Below, in pieces: positions 25,727 to 34,664 of a stretch of DNA of 48,187 nucleotides (positions are counted from its first letter, which is position 1; every line of letters begins with the position of its first letter). A program made the position numbers and the translations under genes. The DNA comes from Chloroflexota bacterium (GTDB lineage: Bacteria; Chloroflexota; Ktedonobacteria; Ktedonobacterales; JACDGC01). The notes below the pieces were generated by a model. It made no database searches and had not been told where the DNA came from. It saw only the letters and a program-made list of their open reading frames with translations. The stretch spans positions 1 through 48,187 of the forward strand of contig JAJYBV010000016.1 of NCBI GenBank assembly GCA_021778805.1, written 5' to 3'.

Positions 25727-26644
25727 TTAAACACGCCGTAGCTGGCGCTGCCCAAGTAATCCTTGCGGCCGCAAGAAAAGCAGGATGACAAATCCCGCAA
25801 AAATAATAGATTCACGAACTCCCGGATCGCCGATATTAACCGGTCCCAATGTGTGGCCCGCCAAGTACAGCGCCAAGATGTTATCCGCAATTCCTAATAG
25901 AACGCCGCCGATAACGGCCCCCGGCATGCTTTCTATGCCGCCGATGACGGCGCCAATAAATACATATAGCAGCGCTGAATCTAGCATATGCACGCCGACA
26001 TAGTTCAAATTTGCGGCCTCCATTATGCCGGCAAGCGCGGCAACTAAGCTGCCGATTGCCCAAGTAAGCGCTATTAGCATGCTGACCGGTGCACCCATTA
26101 ATCGCGCTGTGGACATGTTTTCCGCGGCAGCCCGCATGGCGATTCCTATTTTGGATTTAGTGAGAAAAAGTGTCAGCGCCGCCATGGCAATAGAGGCGGT
26201 TCCAATAATAATAATGTCTGTCAGGCGGATGTAAACGCCGCCGATTCTGGTAGTAATGGAATCAAACGGTGTGGCAAATCGCACCGATTGCGCCAATTCC
26301 GGCCAAATTTGGTCTGCAATGGTTTGCAGAACCAGCGCCAAAGCTAAGGTTGCTATTGCTTTGGTAAAAACCGGAGCGTTTAAAACCGGTCTGGCAAATA
26401 TGCGCTCTAATAGAAACCCGAAGATAAATGAGAAGATCAGCGCGCAAAGCAACGCCAGCCAAAAGTTAAAGTGGCCGCGCGCTATCAGTTCGTACATTAC
26501 GGAAACGCCGATTGCGCCGATTGCGCCATACGCAAAATTTAATACACCGGTTGCGCGATATATTAGTACAATACCCAGCGCCAACAGCCCGTAAAGACTG
26601 CCGGTAACTAAACCGGCTAAAGTAACCTGAAGGAAAGCTGCCAT
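25727..26644 (-). CDS. livH: LIV-type ABC transporter permease LivH
   Basis: 305 residues, about eight membrane spans. N-terminal LVTGSLYGLLALGIVLIYRATGVLNFAYGA is the LivH hallmark, and the coupling loop is KSKIGIAMRAAAENMSTARLMG. It is the first gene of livHMGF-bdh, with a regulated promoter 60-120 bases upstream. Family members carry branched-chain amino acids, but many paralogues carry aromatic acids, amides, urea or short acids; the neighbours here point to an organic acid. Confidence 0.95.
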   Translation of the reverse strand: MAAFLQVTLAGLVTGSLYGLLALGIVLIYRATGVLNFAYGAIGAIGVSVMYELIARGHFNFWLALLCALIFSFIFGFLLERIFARPVLNAPVFTKAIATLALALVLQTIADQIWPELAQSVRFATPFDSITTRIGGVYIRLTDIIIIGTASIAMAALTLFLTKSKIGIAMRAAAENMSTARLMGAPVSMLIALTWAIGSLVAALAGIMEAANLNYVGVHMLDSALLYVFIGAVIGGIESMPGAVIGGVLLGIADNILALYLAGHTLGPVNIGDPGVRESIIFAGFVILLFLRPQGLLGQRQLRRV

Positions 26645-26706
26645 AGCAAAGGCGCCCTTTCAGATGGTGGTGAACGACAGGAAGCGCAGTACTGTTTTGT
26701 CTAAAT

Positions 26707-26762
26707 ATGACTTCACTGTCATGTTTTGGCTTATTATGACATGAATCTGACTCATCTGTCAA
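26707..26762 (-). promoter_or_regulatory. livH promoter with two TetR-type operators
   Basis: Minus strand: TTGACA (plus 26757-26762), 18-base spacer, CATAAT (plus 26733-26738). Operator TGAC-TCATCT-GTCA (26748-26761) covers the -35 and spacer. Operator ATGAC-TTCACT-GTCAT (26707-26722) covers the region just past the start point. Two sites at one promoter indicate tight repression. Confidence 0.75.
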
Positions 26763-26788
26763 GTATGAAATTTTGGTCGCTTTAGTAC

Positions 26789-26839
26789 TTGACAAAAAAA
26801 AGATAACATGTTATTATTGATACATGACTCATATGTCAT
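26789..26839 (+). promoter_or_regulatory. promoter and operator of the binding-protein gene
   Basis: Plus strand: TTGACA (26789-26794), 17-base spacer, TATTAT (26812-26817): near consensus. The perfect operator ATGAC-TCATAT-GTCAT at 26824-26839 sits on the transcription start. It is divergent from the livH promoter 30-80 bases away. Confidence 0.8.
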
Positions 26840-26873
26840 ATTTATCAGATACTGAACTAAGGAGTACAGCCGC

Positions 26874-28094
26874 ATGCAACTCTCAACGAAGATGAGCCAC
26901 TTATTTTTCCGTGCCGCTGCCGGTATGGCGGCTATCTTGGCGATTACTCTTGCTGCTTGCGGAGGATCAGCTTCCTCTTCCCAGACTGTTCCTGGGGTAA
27001 CAAGCAATACCATTACTATTGGAACTGTGTTAGACACAACGGGTCCGCTGAAGACCATCTGCACGCCAATCTATCAGGGCGATCAGCTTTACATCAATCA
27101 AATTAACGCAGCGGGCGGAATTAACGGCCGCAAAATTAATTTAGTGCAAGTGAGCGATAACGGAGACTCCACCCAAACAAAAGACGCGGTGCGCCAATTA
27201 TTCGAGCAGGATAATGCGTTTGCGCTTTTTCAAGTTTGCGGATCCGGAGACGCGAATGTCGCCGAAACATACACTAATCCCAAGGGAATACCGTTTGTAG
27301 ACCCAATTGGCGGCGGTTCAGCGTATACCGACGCTCAGGGCAACGCGCTGCCGTGGGTATGGATGGCGCAGCCGAATTATGGTGATGAAGGCCATGTGCT
27401 GGGTTATTACATTACTCAAACTTTGAAGGCGAAAACTGTAGCGCTTTTGTATGAAAATGACGTACTTGGCCTGCAGCAGAAACAAACATTAACCGAAGAA
27501 ATGCAGAAATACGGCGGCAGTGTAGTTGCATCTGTTGGATACAACTACACGCAATCCGACTTTACCAGCGCGGTGCAGACTTTAAAAGCAGCCAACCCGG
27601 ATATGATTGTGCTGAATGGTTTGCCGATTCCCACCGGCACATTTGTAAAAACCGCGGCGGCGCAGGGATATAAACCCCCGATGGGATATATCGCCAACTA
27701 TCCGATGGCTGATAATTCATGGCCGGCGTTTATTGGGCCGGCGGCGCAGGGTATTTATGTCAGCGGCTATACCAGCATCAACACATCCGTAGGACAGAAG
27801 TATCTGCAATTAACTTCATCTGATACGGTTTTCAGCGCCTATAAATTCTATGGTTATATAATGACCAAGCTGTTTGTAGATGCATTGCAAAAGACTGGAT
27901 CAAACCTAACCCGTACAACATTGCAGCAAACATTGAACACGCAGTTTACGAATTATGACACAGGATTTGGCCCAACCATTTCGTGGTCTGCCACCAATCA
28001 TGGCGGTATCTCTGATTTTATGATTTACCAAGTGCAGAATGGAACGTTGAATCCGGTCAGTAATTTTATTCAAGCTTCGCAAGTGTGGCCATAA
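26874..28094 (+). CDS. LIV-type ABC transporter substrate-binding lipoprotein
   Basis: 406 residues with AAGGAG before the ATG. Lipoprotein signal peptide with lipobox LAAC at 26-29 (Cys29). The mature part has the Peripla_BP_6 pattern: IGTVLDTTGPL, a long first lobe with INAAGGINGRKI, and ALLYENDVLGLQQ in the hinge region. It delivers ligand to LivHM. It is transcribed divergently from its permease operon under the same kind of operator. The usual amino acid contact motif is not obvious to me, so leucine is not assumed to be the ligand. Confidence 0.9.
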   Translation: MQLSTKMSHLFFRAAAGMAAILAITLAACGGSASSSQTVPGVTSNTITIGTVLDTTGPLKTICTPIYQGDQLYINQINAAGGINGRKINLVQVSDNGDSTQTKDAVRQLFEQDNAFALFQVCGSGDANVAETYTNPKGIPFVDPIGGGSAYTDAQGNALPWVWMAQPNYGDEGHVLGYYITQTLKAKTVALLYENDVLGLQQKQTLTEEMQKYGGSVVASVGYNYTQSDFTSAVQTLKAANPDMIVLNGLPIPTGTFVKTAAAQGYKPPMGYIANYPMADNSWPAFIGPAAQGIYVSGYTSINTSVGQKYLQLTSSDTVFSAYKFYGYIMTKLFVDALQKTGSNLTRTTLQQTLNTQFTNYDTGFGPTISWSATNHGGISDFMIYQVQNGTLNPVSNFIQASQVWP

Positions 28095-28153
28095 CAGCAG
28101 TTTAATTCTCCATTTTTGTATCACGCGCAGTTTGTTCGTCTCGACTGTATCCT

Positions 28154-28190
28154 AGGGCGGCCGTTATGGCCGCCCTTTTGTTGTGTCTTT
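28154..28190 (+). terminator. terminator of the binding-protein gene
   Basis: Stem AGGGCGGCC/GGCCGCCCT around GTTAT, followed by TTTTGTTGTGTCTTT. It lies 60 bases after the stop. Confidence 0.85.
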
Positions 28191-28204
28191 ACCTTCTGTG
28201 GATA

Positions 28205-28695
28205 TGCAAGCGAAGGCGCCTGTCCCTAGCGCGGGGATTGAGGTGTCCCCAAATATATTTATGATTTAAAAACAACCACCGCACGAAACACATGGGGATA
28301 CGTAAGGGGCGCCTCCCAAAACATCATTATTATTTATTGTATAAATATCCCACAGGGAAATATTGATTGCCGGGTGGCAAGGGCGACCGCAAGGGTCGCC
28401 CCTACCGGATTGCATCGCCTCAATGTGTACCGTGCAGGGTTTGTTTTACTATCGCAACTCATACGAAATAATGAGTATTGCGCACGGCAACACGGGCGGT
28501 AGTGGCGGGGAACAAGCCACATGATTCATCGTGTGGTGTTCGTTTTGTGGCCGCCAGACTAATAACACCGCGCCGGAGCAAAAGCGCCTCTCCCAAAATA
28601 TTATTTATAAACAAATACCGCACATCAGGGATTCGCAAGGGGCGGAAGCCCCTTGCGCGGGGATTGGGGTGTCCCCAAAACATCATTATTATAAA
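28205..28695 (+). repeat. dispersed GC-rich repeat cluster, copies 5
   Basis: Mosaic of partial units: two ggggattg(g/a)ggtgtcccc segments, the GGGCGACC hairpin at 28380-28402, the palindromic CCACATGATTCATCGTGTGG at 28519-28538 and the GTGTTCGTTTTGTGG module. One unit has lost the second half of its aaggggc hairpin, showing internal deletion. It fills the 700-base gap between the binding protein and the next gene. Confidence 0.8.
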
Positions 28696-28800
28696 AAACA
28701 CCGCGTTGCTCTTCCTAAGGTCCTGAAAGATGGAAAAACATAAATTACATATGTCATACTAAAAATACGTGATGGATGAGAGGAGCAGCAGTAGAAAAAA

Positions 28801-29832
28801 ATGCAGAATACTGATAAATCTGATATGCACAATGGCGCAGATTCGGAAAATACCAGTGAGTTTTTTGCGGTAACAGAAACCGTAACAGATTACACAGATG
28901 TAGTTCATTTTTTCGCTCCCCGGTTTAAAGGAATATTTACGGCAAATACAATCCAAATGCGGCATTTACGTGCGGCAATTCACCAAATGAATCGTTCGCG
29001 GCGCCGATTAGTGAAAATGCAGCGTGGCGCAGTGTGGCTGCGTTTGCAAATGCATTCCGCCGCGCAAAATGGATTATTGGCGGCGCGCGCACGGTTAGGC
29101 TGGCTGCGCGCGGTTAAGGCGCGTTCTGCGCAAAAACGTATAGTGCAGTTAAAATCTTATTACCAAACAATGGAAGCTGAACGCATGCTGCATGTGCGCA
29201 TCATGTCTGCGGCGCGTACCCTTTTGTTTGGCTGGGAAGAAAAAAACGCCGCACGCCCTGCGCAGGCATTGAAGGCGTCTCGCAATCTTCGCAATACAAT
29301 ATTGCTGACAAAGCGTGAGGAACGCTTAGCGAGAAATCGGCTGAGCGAGGTTGGATTGGCAGAACATCAAATGAACGCCGCCAATGAAGCGCTAAACCAG
29401 CATTACTTCCCATATGCGCTGAATCCCGAAAAAATACATCTGCCTTTTAACCGACGCAAATATGTTGCTTATGTTTTTTTGCTGCTGTTTGCTGCGGCCG
29501 CCGTTTCCTTTTTATATCCCCCGTGGAATCCGCCAAATCTTGGCGTTGCGTGTAACAACGCCGGAAAAAATGTGAATTGCGCCGCATTGCCCGTTACGTC
29601 GGCAATTTCTTTGAGCAATACCGGCAGCGGCGCTATTACCGGCTGGGTTTCGGTTTCCGGAAATGAGTATACACGATCACCAGACCAAATATTGCCTGTA
29701 TTCATTCTTCCGCATCATATTCAAACATTTACGTGTGATAGTTTTAAACTATGCACGAATAGTTTTACTCAGCCAATTTATATAAGTATTACTTCGTCTG
29801 GCGGCGTATTCGCTGCCGTTATTCAACCTTAA
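28801..29832 (+). CDS. hypothetical single-span membrane protein with Arg-rich helical N-domain
   Basis: 343 residues. AGGAG lies 15 bases before the ATG, a long spacing. Residues 1-40 are acidic and disordered; 45-215 are strongly basic and helical (RRRLVKMQRGAVWLRL, RLARNRLSEVGLAEHQM), probably coiled-coil and cytoplasmic. One membrane span lies at about 221-240 (YVFLLLFAAAAVSFLY), then about 100 extracytoplasmic residues with four cysteines and beta-like sequence. No family is recognised. It runs ahead of, and in the same direction as, the COG4705 gene (49 bases apart), so the two are likely co-transcribed. Confidence 0.75.
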   Translation: MQNTDKSDMHNGADSENTSEFFAVTETVTDYTDVVHFFAPRFKGIFTANTIQMRHLRAAIHQMNRSRRRLVKMQRGAVWLRLQMHSAAQNGLLAARARLGWLRAVKARSAQKRIVQLKSYYQTMEAERMLHVRIMSAARTLLFGWEEKNAARPAQALKASRNLRNTILLTKREERLARNRLSEVGLAEHQMNAANEALNQHYFPYALNPEKIHLPFNRRKYVAYVFLLLFAAAAVSFLYPPWNPPNLGVACNNAGKNVNCAALPVTSAISLSNTGSGAITGWVSVSGNEYTRSPDQILPVFILPHHIQTFTCDSFKLCTNSFTQPIYISITSSGGVFAAVIQP

Positions 29833-29880
29833 ATGCTGCTTGCTTAACAGGCGGCGTTGTTTTGTTTTCATGAGGCCAAT

Positions 29881-30762
29881 ATGCGTTATTCCGACTCTGA
29901 AGATTCGACGGTTATAATTCCCGCACAGCGCGGCTCGCTTGCCGATGAACAAACACTTGTGCGGATTCCAACTGTGCAAGGCGCGCAAACCCAATCGGCG
30001 GCGAAACTTCGCAGTATAAAGGTACCCGAAATTACGGCGTTATTTTGGGTAATTAAATTGCTTTCTACGGCGTTAGGCGAATCTTTTTCTGATTTTATGG
30101 TGCACCATATAGACCCGGTTGTTGCCGTGCTCATTGGCGCAGCGGGGTTTAGCGTTGCAATATTGCTGCAATTTAGCCTGCCTTCATATAATCCTGTGGT
30201 GTATTGGCTTGCTGTGGTGATGGTGGCTGTTTTTGGCACAATGGCGGCGGATGTTACCCATATTGTGTTAAAAGTATCGTATCTGCACTCTTCCGAAGGT
30301 TTTGCCGTTGCGTTGGCGCTGATTTTAACAGGGTGGTATATAAGTGAAAAAACGTTATCAGTGCACAGCATCAACAGTTTTCGCCGCGAATTTTTCTATT
30401 GGTCTACCGTTATTGCCACCTTTGCGTTAGGTACGGCGCTTGGCGACTTAACAGCGAATACCTTCCAAATGGGATATTTCTCCGCAGGCTTAATGTTTAT
30501 TGGCTTGATATTGTTGCCTGCTATCGGTTACTTTTTCTTTAAATTAAATGAAGTTGCCGCGTTTTGGGTCGCTTATATCCTTACCAGGCCAATCGGCGCC
30601 TCTTTTGCTGATTGGACGGGCCGTATGCCCTATGAAGGCGGGATTGGCGTAGGCACAGGGAAGATTAGTTTACTGCTGGCCGTTATTATTGCGCTGCTGG
30701 TTGGCTATGCAACTTGGAAACATATTCAGCGCGTCGCCCACCACAAAAGCCGGGATACGTAA
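29881..30762 (+). CDS. COG4705-type (DUF347 repeat) membrane protein
   Basis: 293 residues from the ATG at 29881, with GAGG five bases upstream; a TTG at 29857 is less likely. A disordered N-terminal 45 residues is followed by four DUF347-like repeats of two spans each: KVPEITALFWVIKLLSTALG and LNEVAAFWVAYILTRPIGAS show the repeated (E)xxxFWxxxxxxxxxG pattern. Members are uncharacterised; some are annotated as Mn-influx-type or membrane-anchored proteins without proof. The last four residues (SRDT) and the stop codon are supplied by the dispersed repeat that follows. Confidence 0.85.
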   Translation: MRYSDSEDSTVIIPAQRGSLADEQTLVRIPTVQGAQTQSAAKLRSIKVPEITALFWVIKLLSTALGESFSDFMVHHIDPVVAVLIGAAGFSVAILLQFSLPSYNPVVYWLAVVMVAVFGTMAADVTHIVLKVSYLHSSEGFAVALALILTGWYISEKTLSVHSINSFRREFFYWSTVIATFALGTALGDLTANTFQMGYFSAGLMFIGLILLPAIGYFFFKLNEVAAFWVAYILTRPIGASFADWTGRMPYEGGIGVGTGKISLLLAVIIALLVGYATWKHIQRVAHHKSRDT

Positions 30763-31318
30763 GGGGTAGCCGCCTGTCTCTTGTGTGGAGCTTGGGGCGC
30801 CTCCCAAATACATTTTTATAAAATAAATCACCTCGCGGTACCCATTGAGGCAATGCAATCCGGTAGGGGCGACCCTTGCGGTCGCCCTTGCTGCCCGGCT
30901 ACCAATATTTCCCATCGGAAAATAAAATAAAAAGAGATTTTGGGGACACCCCAATCCCCGCGTAAGGGGCTACCGCCCCTTACGTATCCCTGATTACGAA
31001 ATATATCTTGTCCCTATTTAAAAGTGAAAGTTCATCATCGTGTGGTGTTCGTTTCGTGGCCACCTTGGCGCCTACACCGCTCCGAAGCCCAAGCGCCGCC
31101 CCAAATCGTTTGTTTGAAACCATACACCTCGCGGTACACATTGAGGCCATGCAATCCGGTAGGGGCGACCCTTGCGGTCGCCCTTGCTGCCCGGCTACCA
31201 ATATTTCCCATCGGAAAATAAAATAAAAATAGATAATTTTGGGGACACCCCAATCCCCGCGTAAGGGGCTACCGCCCCTTACGTATCCCGGATTACGCAA
31301 ATATATCTTGTCAATACC
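30748..31318 (-). repeat. dispersed GC-rich repeat cluster, copies 6 and 7
   Basis: Two units in reverse orientation to those at 21008-21702. Hairpins at 30867-30889 and 31159-31181, the AAAATAAAATAAAAA segment, and tails ending in ATATATCTTGTC at about 31010 and 31310. 30835-31035 is nearly the reverse complement of 21266-21470. It overlaps the 3' end of the COG4705 gene. Confidence 0.8.
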
Positions 31319-31329
31319 CTTCTGAGTAG

Positions 31330-31713
31330 TTACTGTGCTGCAATGCACTCGATTTCAAATTTGGCGCCGCGGGGCAGATCTTTTACCGCAACTGTGGAAC
31401 GCGCAGGAGGATTTTCCCGGAAATATCGCGCATAAACTTCATTCATTGCGGTAAAATCGGCCATATCCGCTAAAAACACCGTGGTTTTCAATACATGGGA
31501 ATAATCCGATCCGGCGGCGCGTAAAATTGCGCCAAGATTTTTCAGTGCTTGTTCGCTTTGTTCTTGTATTCCGCCTTCAACTATTTGGCCGGTAGCAGGA
31601 TCAAACCCGATTTGTCCGGAGACATAGATAACACCGCCGCTTTGTACTGCTTGGCTGTATGGCCCGATTGCCGCGGGAGCTTCTGTTGTTGCAATTATTG
31701 TATGTTCTGCCAT
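31330..31713 (-). CDS. ridA: RidA family reactive intermediate deaminase
   Basis: 127 residues, full length. Motifs IGPYSQAV, YVSGQIGFDP and the C-terminal signature RSTVAVKDLPRGAKFEIE, with Arg105 and Glu120 in the positions that bind the substrate carboxylate and activate water. It hydrolyses enamine/imine intermediates made by PLP enzymes such as threonine dehydratase, as a homotrimer in the cytoplasm. GAGGAG lies upstream at a long spacing of about 14 bases. It sits downstream of the pyrophosphatase gene with a 190-base gap. Confidence 0.95.
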   Translation of the reverse strand: MAEHTIIATTEAPAAIGPYSQAVQSGGVIYVSGQIGFDPATGQIVEGGIQEQSEQALKNLGAILRAAGSDYSHVLKTTVFLADMADFTAMNEVYARYFRENPPARSTVAVKDLPRGAKFEIECIAAQ

Positions 31714-31905
31714 ATGCGAATGAAAATCTCCTCATGTGTTTTGTTTCCGCGCCTGAATTTGGTAATGATGTGCGGCGCAGCTTCCAATGTGTATTGTATC
31801 ACTGCGAGCAGGATAACGCGGAAGCGCTACAACTGCGGCCAACGAAAAGAGACACATCAAATCGATGTGTCCCCCCTTGAAAAATGCAGGCTCTAAAAGC
31901 GCTGC

Positions 31906-34125
31906 TTAGTGATGCAAATAGATGAATAACGGCGCCATTACCAAAGTAATGGTGTTCAGCAATTTAATCACGATGTGCAAGGATGGCCCGGCGGTGTCTT
32001 TAAACGGATCGCCGATAGTATCTCCAACAACCGCGGCTGCGTGGGCCGGAGACCCTTTCTTTTGCACAACGCCGTCAATTTTCAAGTTGCCGGCTTCGAT
32101 GTATTTCTTGGCGTTATCCCAAGCGCCGCCGCCGTTGTTCATGACCAACGCCATCATAATGCCGGCGATGGTGCCAACAATCAGCATGCCGCCGGCCGCT
32201 TCGGGGCCAAGCACAACGCCGACTAAAATTGGTGTTGCCACAACCAGCAGACCCGGCACAACCATTTGCTGCAGCGCTGATCTCATGCTGATATCAACGC
32301 AGCTTTTATAATCGGGATCTTCCGTGCCCTGCATAATGCCGGGTTTTGCCTTAAATTGGCGGCGCACTTCCTGAATCATCCCTTGCGCTGCGCGGCCGAC
32401 TGCCCGCATAGCCATAGAGCTGAACACGAAGATAAGCATAGCGCCAATGATACCGGCGATGAAAATGGGAGGATTCGCCAGATTGATGCTGTACACAGCG
32501 TTTGCCGCTGCGGCAGAGGATTGCCCGGACGCCACAACATCTAAATAAGCGCCGATGAGCAGGAATGCTGCCAGCGCCGCGGATCCTATGCCATAGCCTT
32601 TTGTAAGCGCTTTTGTAGTGTTGCCAACGCTATCTAAAGCGTCGGTAATGACACGCACCGATTCCGGTGAATTGCTCATTTCAACAATACCGCCGGCGTT
32701 ATCGGTGATTGGCCCGAAGCTGTCCATCGCAAGGATGTACCCAACAGTCATCAACATACCGATAGTGGCAACCGCAGTGGCGTAAATGCCGCCTGTACTG
32801 ATGACGCCGTGTGAACCGCCGATATTTGCTGCCGCGCCAAGCGCATAAGAGGCGCCGAGCGAAATGGCGATGGCTAAGGAAGGCAGACCGGTGTTTTCAA
32901 ATCCGATAGCTAAACCGGTAATAACGGTTGTCGCCGCGCCGGTTACAGCTGAGTCGGCGATTTCCCGGACAGGGCGCCAAGAACCAGAAGTATAGTACTG
33001 TGTAATGAAAACAAACGCAAAGGTATTGGCAACGCCAATTAACCCTGCCGCAGCAAAGCGCCACCATTCAGATGTGCTGGCGTGGAGCAGGAAATAGGTT
33101 GCAGCAACAATGCCGATAGCCGAAAGCGCCGCTGAAACATAAAATCCCAGATTCAATTGGTTCATCGCGGCGATACCAGGATCTTTGCCTTTCATCTGGT
33201 CCGGATTTTTAACGCTGCCGGAACGCACCATCAAAACACCAACCAAAGAAGCGACAACGCCGAATCCAACTGCAACCAGCGGCAGAAGAACCCAGCCGAC
33301 ATTTAATTTACTGGAAGAGCTGACTAAAGATGCGGCAACAGATGCGCCAAGAATCATTGCGCCGATATTTTCCGCGGCGGTAGATTCAAATAAGTCGGCG
33401 CCACGGCCGGCGCAGTCGCCGACATTATCGCCAACGAGGTCGGCAATAACGGCAGGGTTGCGTGGGTCATCTTCCGGAATGCCGGCTTCAACTTTACCGA
33501 CGAGGTCAGCGCCAACGTCGGCTGCTTTAGTGTAAATGCCGCCGCCTAATTGCGCAAATAACGCAACGAAACTGGCGCCAAAGGCAAATCCAACGATAAG
33601 AGTTGGAGCATTCTGGGGATTTTGCATGCCGCCAAACAGCATATACACCAATGTTACACCAAGCAAGCTAAGCGCAATAACCAAAAATCCGGTTACAGCG
33701 CCGCCGCGCAAACCAACGACCATAGCTTTGCCTAAAGATTTTGTCGCTGCGCTGGCAACTCGAATATTCGAGCGCACCGCTACAAGCATGCCGATGTAGC
33801 CGGCAAGGCTGGAGCAGGCTGCCCCAATTAAAAACGCCACTGCTGTTTGCCACGGCTGGGCGTGAATAGATGAGCTGACAGTTGGCAAAAATGAAAGAAC
33901 CGCATATATAATAACGGCAACTACTATGGCCAAAAGCGCAATTGTTTGATATTGCCGCCGAAGAAACGCTTGTGCGCCTTCAAGAATAAAATTTGAAATA
34001 CGCTGCATTTCTTTTGTTCCGGTGTCTTGACTAAGCACCCACCGGCCTAAATATGCCGCGAAAAGTATTGCTACTACACCGGCAATTAATGGAACCGCAA
34101 TCCAGTAAGCGTTCAAGTTTGTCAC
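31906..34125 (-). CDS. hppA: membrane-bound proton-pumping pyrophosphatase
   Basis: 739 residues with about 16 membrane spans. The pyrophosphate-binding signature ADVGADLVGKVE is followed by EDDPRNPAVIADLVGDNVGD, and the C-terminal acidic cluster is conserved (KDTAGPSLH). The potassium-dependence site reads GNTTKALTKG (near residue 505): Lys at the position where K+-dependent enzymes have Ala, so it is predicted to be K+-independent. It couples PPi hydrolysis to proton export. The start is a GTG with AAAGG about 12 bases upstream. An unusual structured leader precedes it. Confidence 0.95.
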   Translation of the reverse strand: MTNLNAYWIAVPLIAGVVAILFAAYLGRWVLSQDTGTKEMQRISNFILEGAQAFLRRQYQTIALLAIVVAVIIYAVLSFLPTVSSSIHAQPWQTAVAFLIGAACSSLAGYIGMLVAVRSNIRVASAATKSLGKAMVVGLRGGAVTGFLVIALSLLGVTLVYMLFGGMQNPQNAPTLIVGFAFGASFVALFAQLGGGIYTKAADVGADLVGKVEAGIPEDDPRNPAVIADLVGDNVGDCAGRGADLFESTAAENIGAMILGASVAASLVSSSSKLNVGWVLLPLVAVGFGVVASLVGVLMVRSGSVKNPDQMKGKDPGIAAMNQLNLGFYVSAALSAIGIVAATYFLLHASTSEWWRFAAAGLIGVANTFAFVFITQYYTSGSWRPVREIADSAVTGAATTVITGLAIGFENTGLPSLAIAISLGASYALGAAANIGGSHGVISTGGIYATAVATIGMLMTVGYILAMDSFGPITDNAGGIVEMSNSPESVRVITDALDSVGNTTKALTKGYGIGSAALAAFLLIGAYLDVVASGQSSAAAANAVYSINLANPPIFIAGIIGAMLIFVFSSMAMRAVGRAAQGMIQEVRRQFKAKPGIMQGTEDPDYKSCVDISMRSALQQMVVPGLLVVATPILVGVVLGPEAAGGMLIVGTIAGIMMALVMNNGGGAWDNAKKYIEAGNLKIDGVVQKKGSPAHAAAVVGDTIGDPFKDTAGPSLHIVIKLLNTITLVMAPLFIYLHH

Positions 34126-34216
34126 GTGTTAAATTACCTTTCCCCTTATCAATTTCAACGCTGCGCTGCGTGAGATATTGTTCGCGCCTGGTATGTTCAA
34201 GCTGTTAATAACAAAT

Positions 34217-34353
34217 GCGCCACAGATTCGAACGCTGAGAGAATCTATGGCGCTAGTCCATCATTGGCGGATACATGCCGCACTGAATTCCAAGCCTGAG
34301 CACAGGGGCCTATATCTTGATTGAGACGTAGAAGCCACCCACGTCTGGCGCGA
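34217..34353. ncRNA. candidate structured leader or small RNA upstream of hppA
   Basis: GCGCCA at 34217-34222 can pair with either of two identical TGGCGC hexamers at 34248-34253 and 34346-34351. The first choice gives a strong hairpin (GCGCCA-x-AGATTC ... GAATCT-x-TGGCGC). The second closes a longer domain containing the hairpins GCGG/CCGC and AGACGT/ACGTCT. Mutually exclusive pairing is typical of switch-like leaders. On the minus strand TTCTCA-N17-AATTAT could start transcription near 34366, giving a leader for hppA. Orientation and class are unproven. Confidence 0.4.
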
Positions 34354-34558
34354 GTACATGATAATTAAAGTGTAACATAGGTGTGAGAACTTTACAAGAA
34401 TATCGCCATATTGCTGAGATTTTATGGTAATGTTTTTGGCTATTTCTCTGTTTGCAGGTTCATTATAATTGCTTTTTTACGGATATTACCGTTATTTTTA
34501 CATAATCAAAGAATAGATGTTCCATAATTTGGTTGCGCTTTTCGAATAGTATATATAG

Positions 34559-34582
34559 ACAGCATACATACAAACATGCTGT
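34559..34582. promoter_or_regulatory. inverted repeat upstream of the pseudo-receiver gene
   Basis: ACAGCAT-N10-ATGCTGT is a perfect 7-bp inverted repeat about 80 bases before the GTG start. Two TATAAT boxes follow (around 34585 and 34606). It is likely an operator in that promoter region. Confidence 0.4.
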
Positions 34583-34664
34583 AGTATAATACCTTGCTAG
34601 TATGGTATAATCATGTTGGTGTTATTCCGTTTTTCGCGCGGTTCATGTAAGAGAGGAGTTTACT

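Noticed and set aside
28735-28760. ACATATGTCAT, resembling half of the TetR-type operator
   Set aside because: Only one half-site matches; the other side reads AAATT, so it is not counted in the regulon.
30980-31348. 122-residue and overlapping frames rich in GSPLPDC-type sequence
   Set aside because: These translate the repeat hairpins; the same peptides recur at every repeat copy.
31906-34125. Potassium-dependent pyrophosphatase
   Set aside because: Lys is present in GNTTKA, the mark of the K+-independent group.
34217-34353. tRNA, tmRNA or named 6S RNA
   Set aside because: No cloverleaf, no CCA end and no sequence block I can assign safely; left as an unclassified structured candidate.
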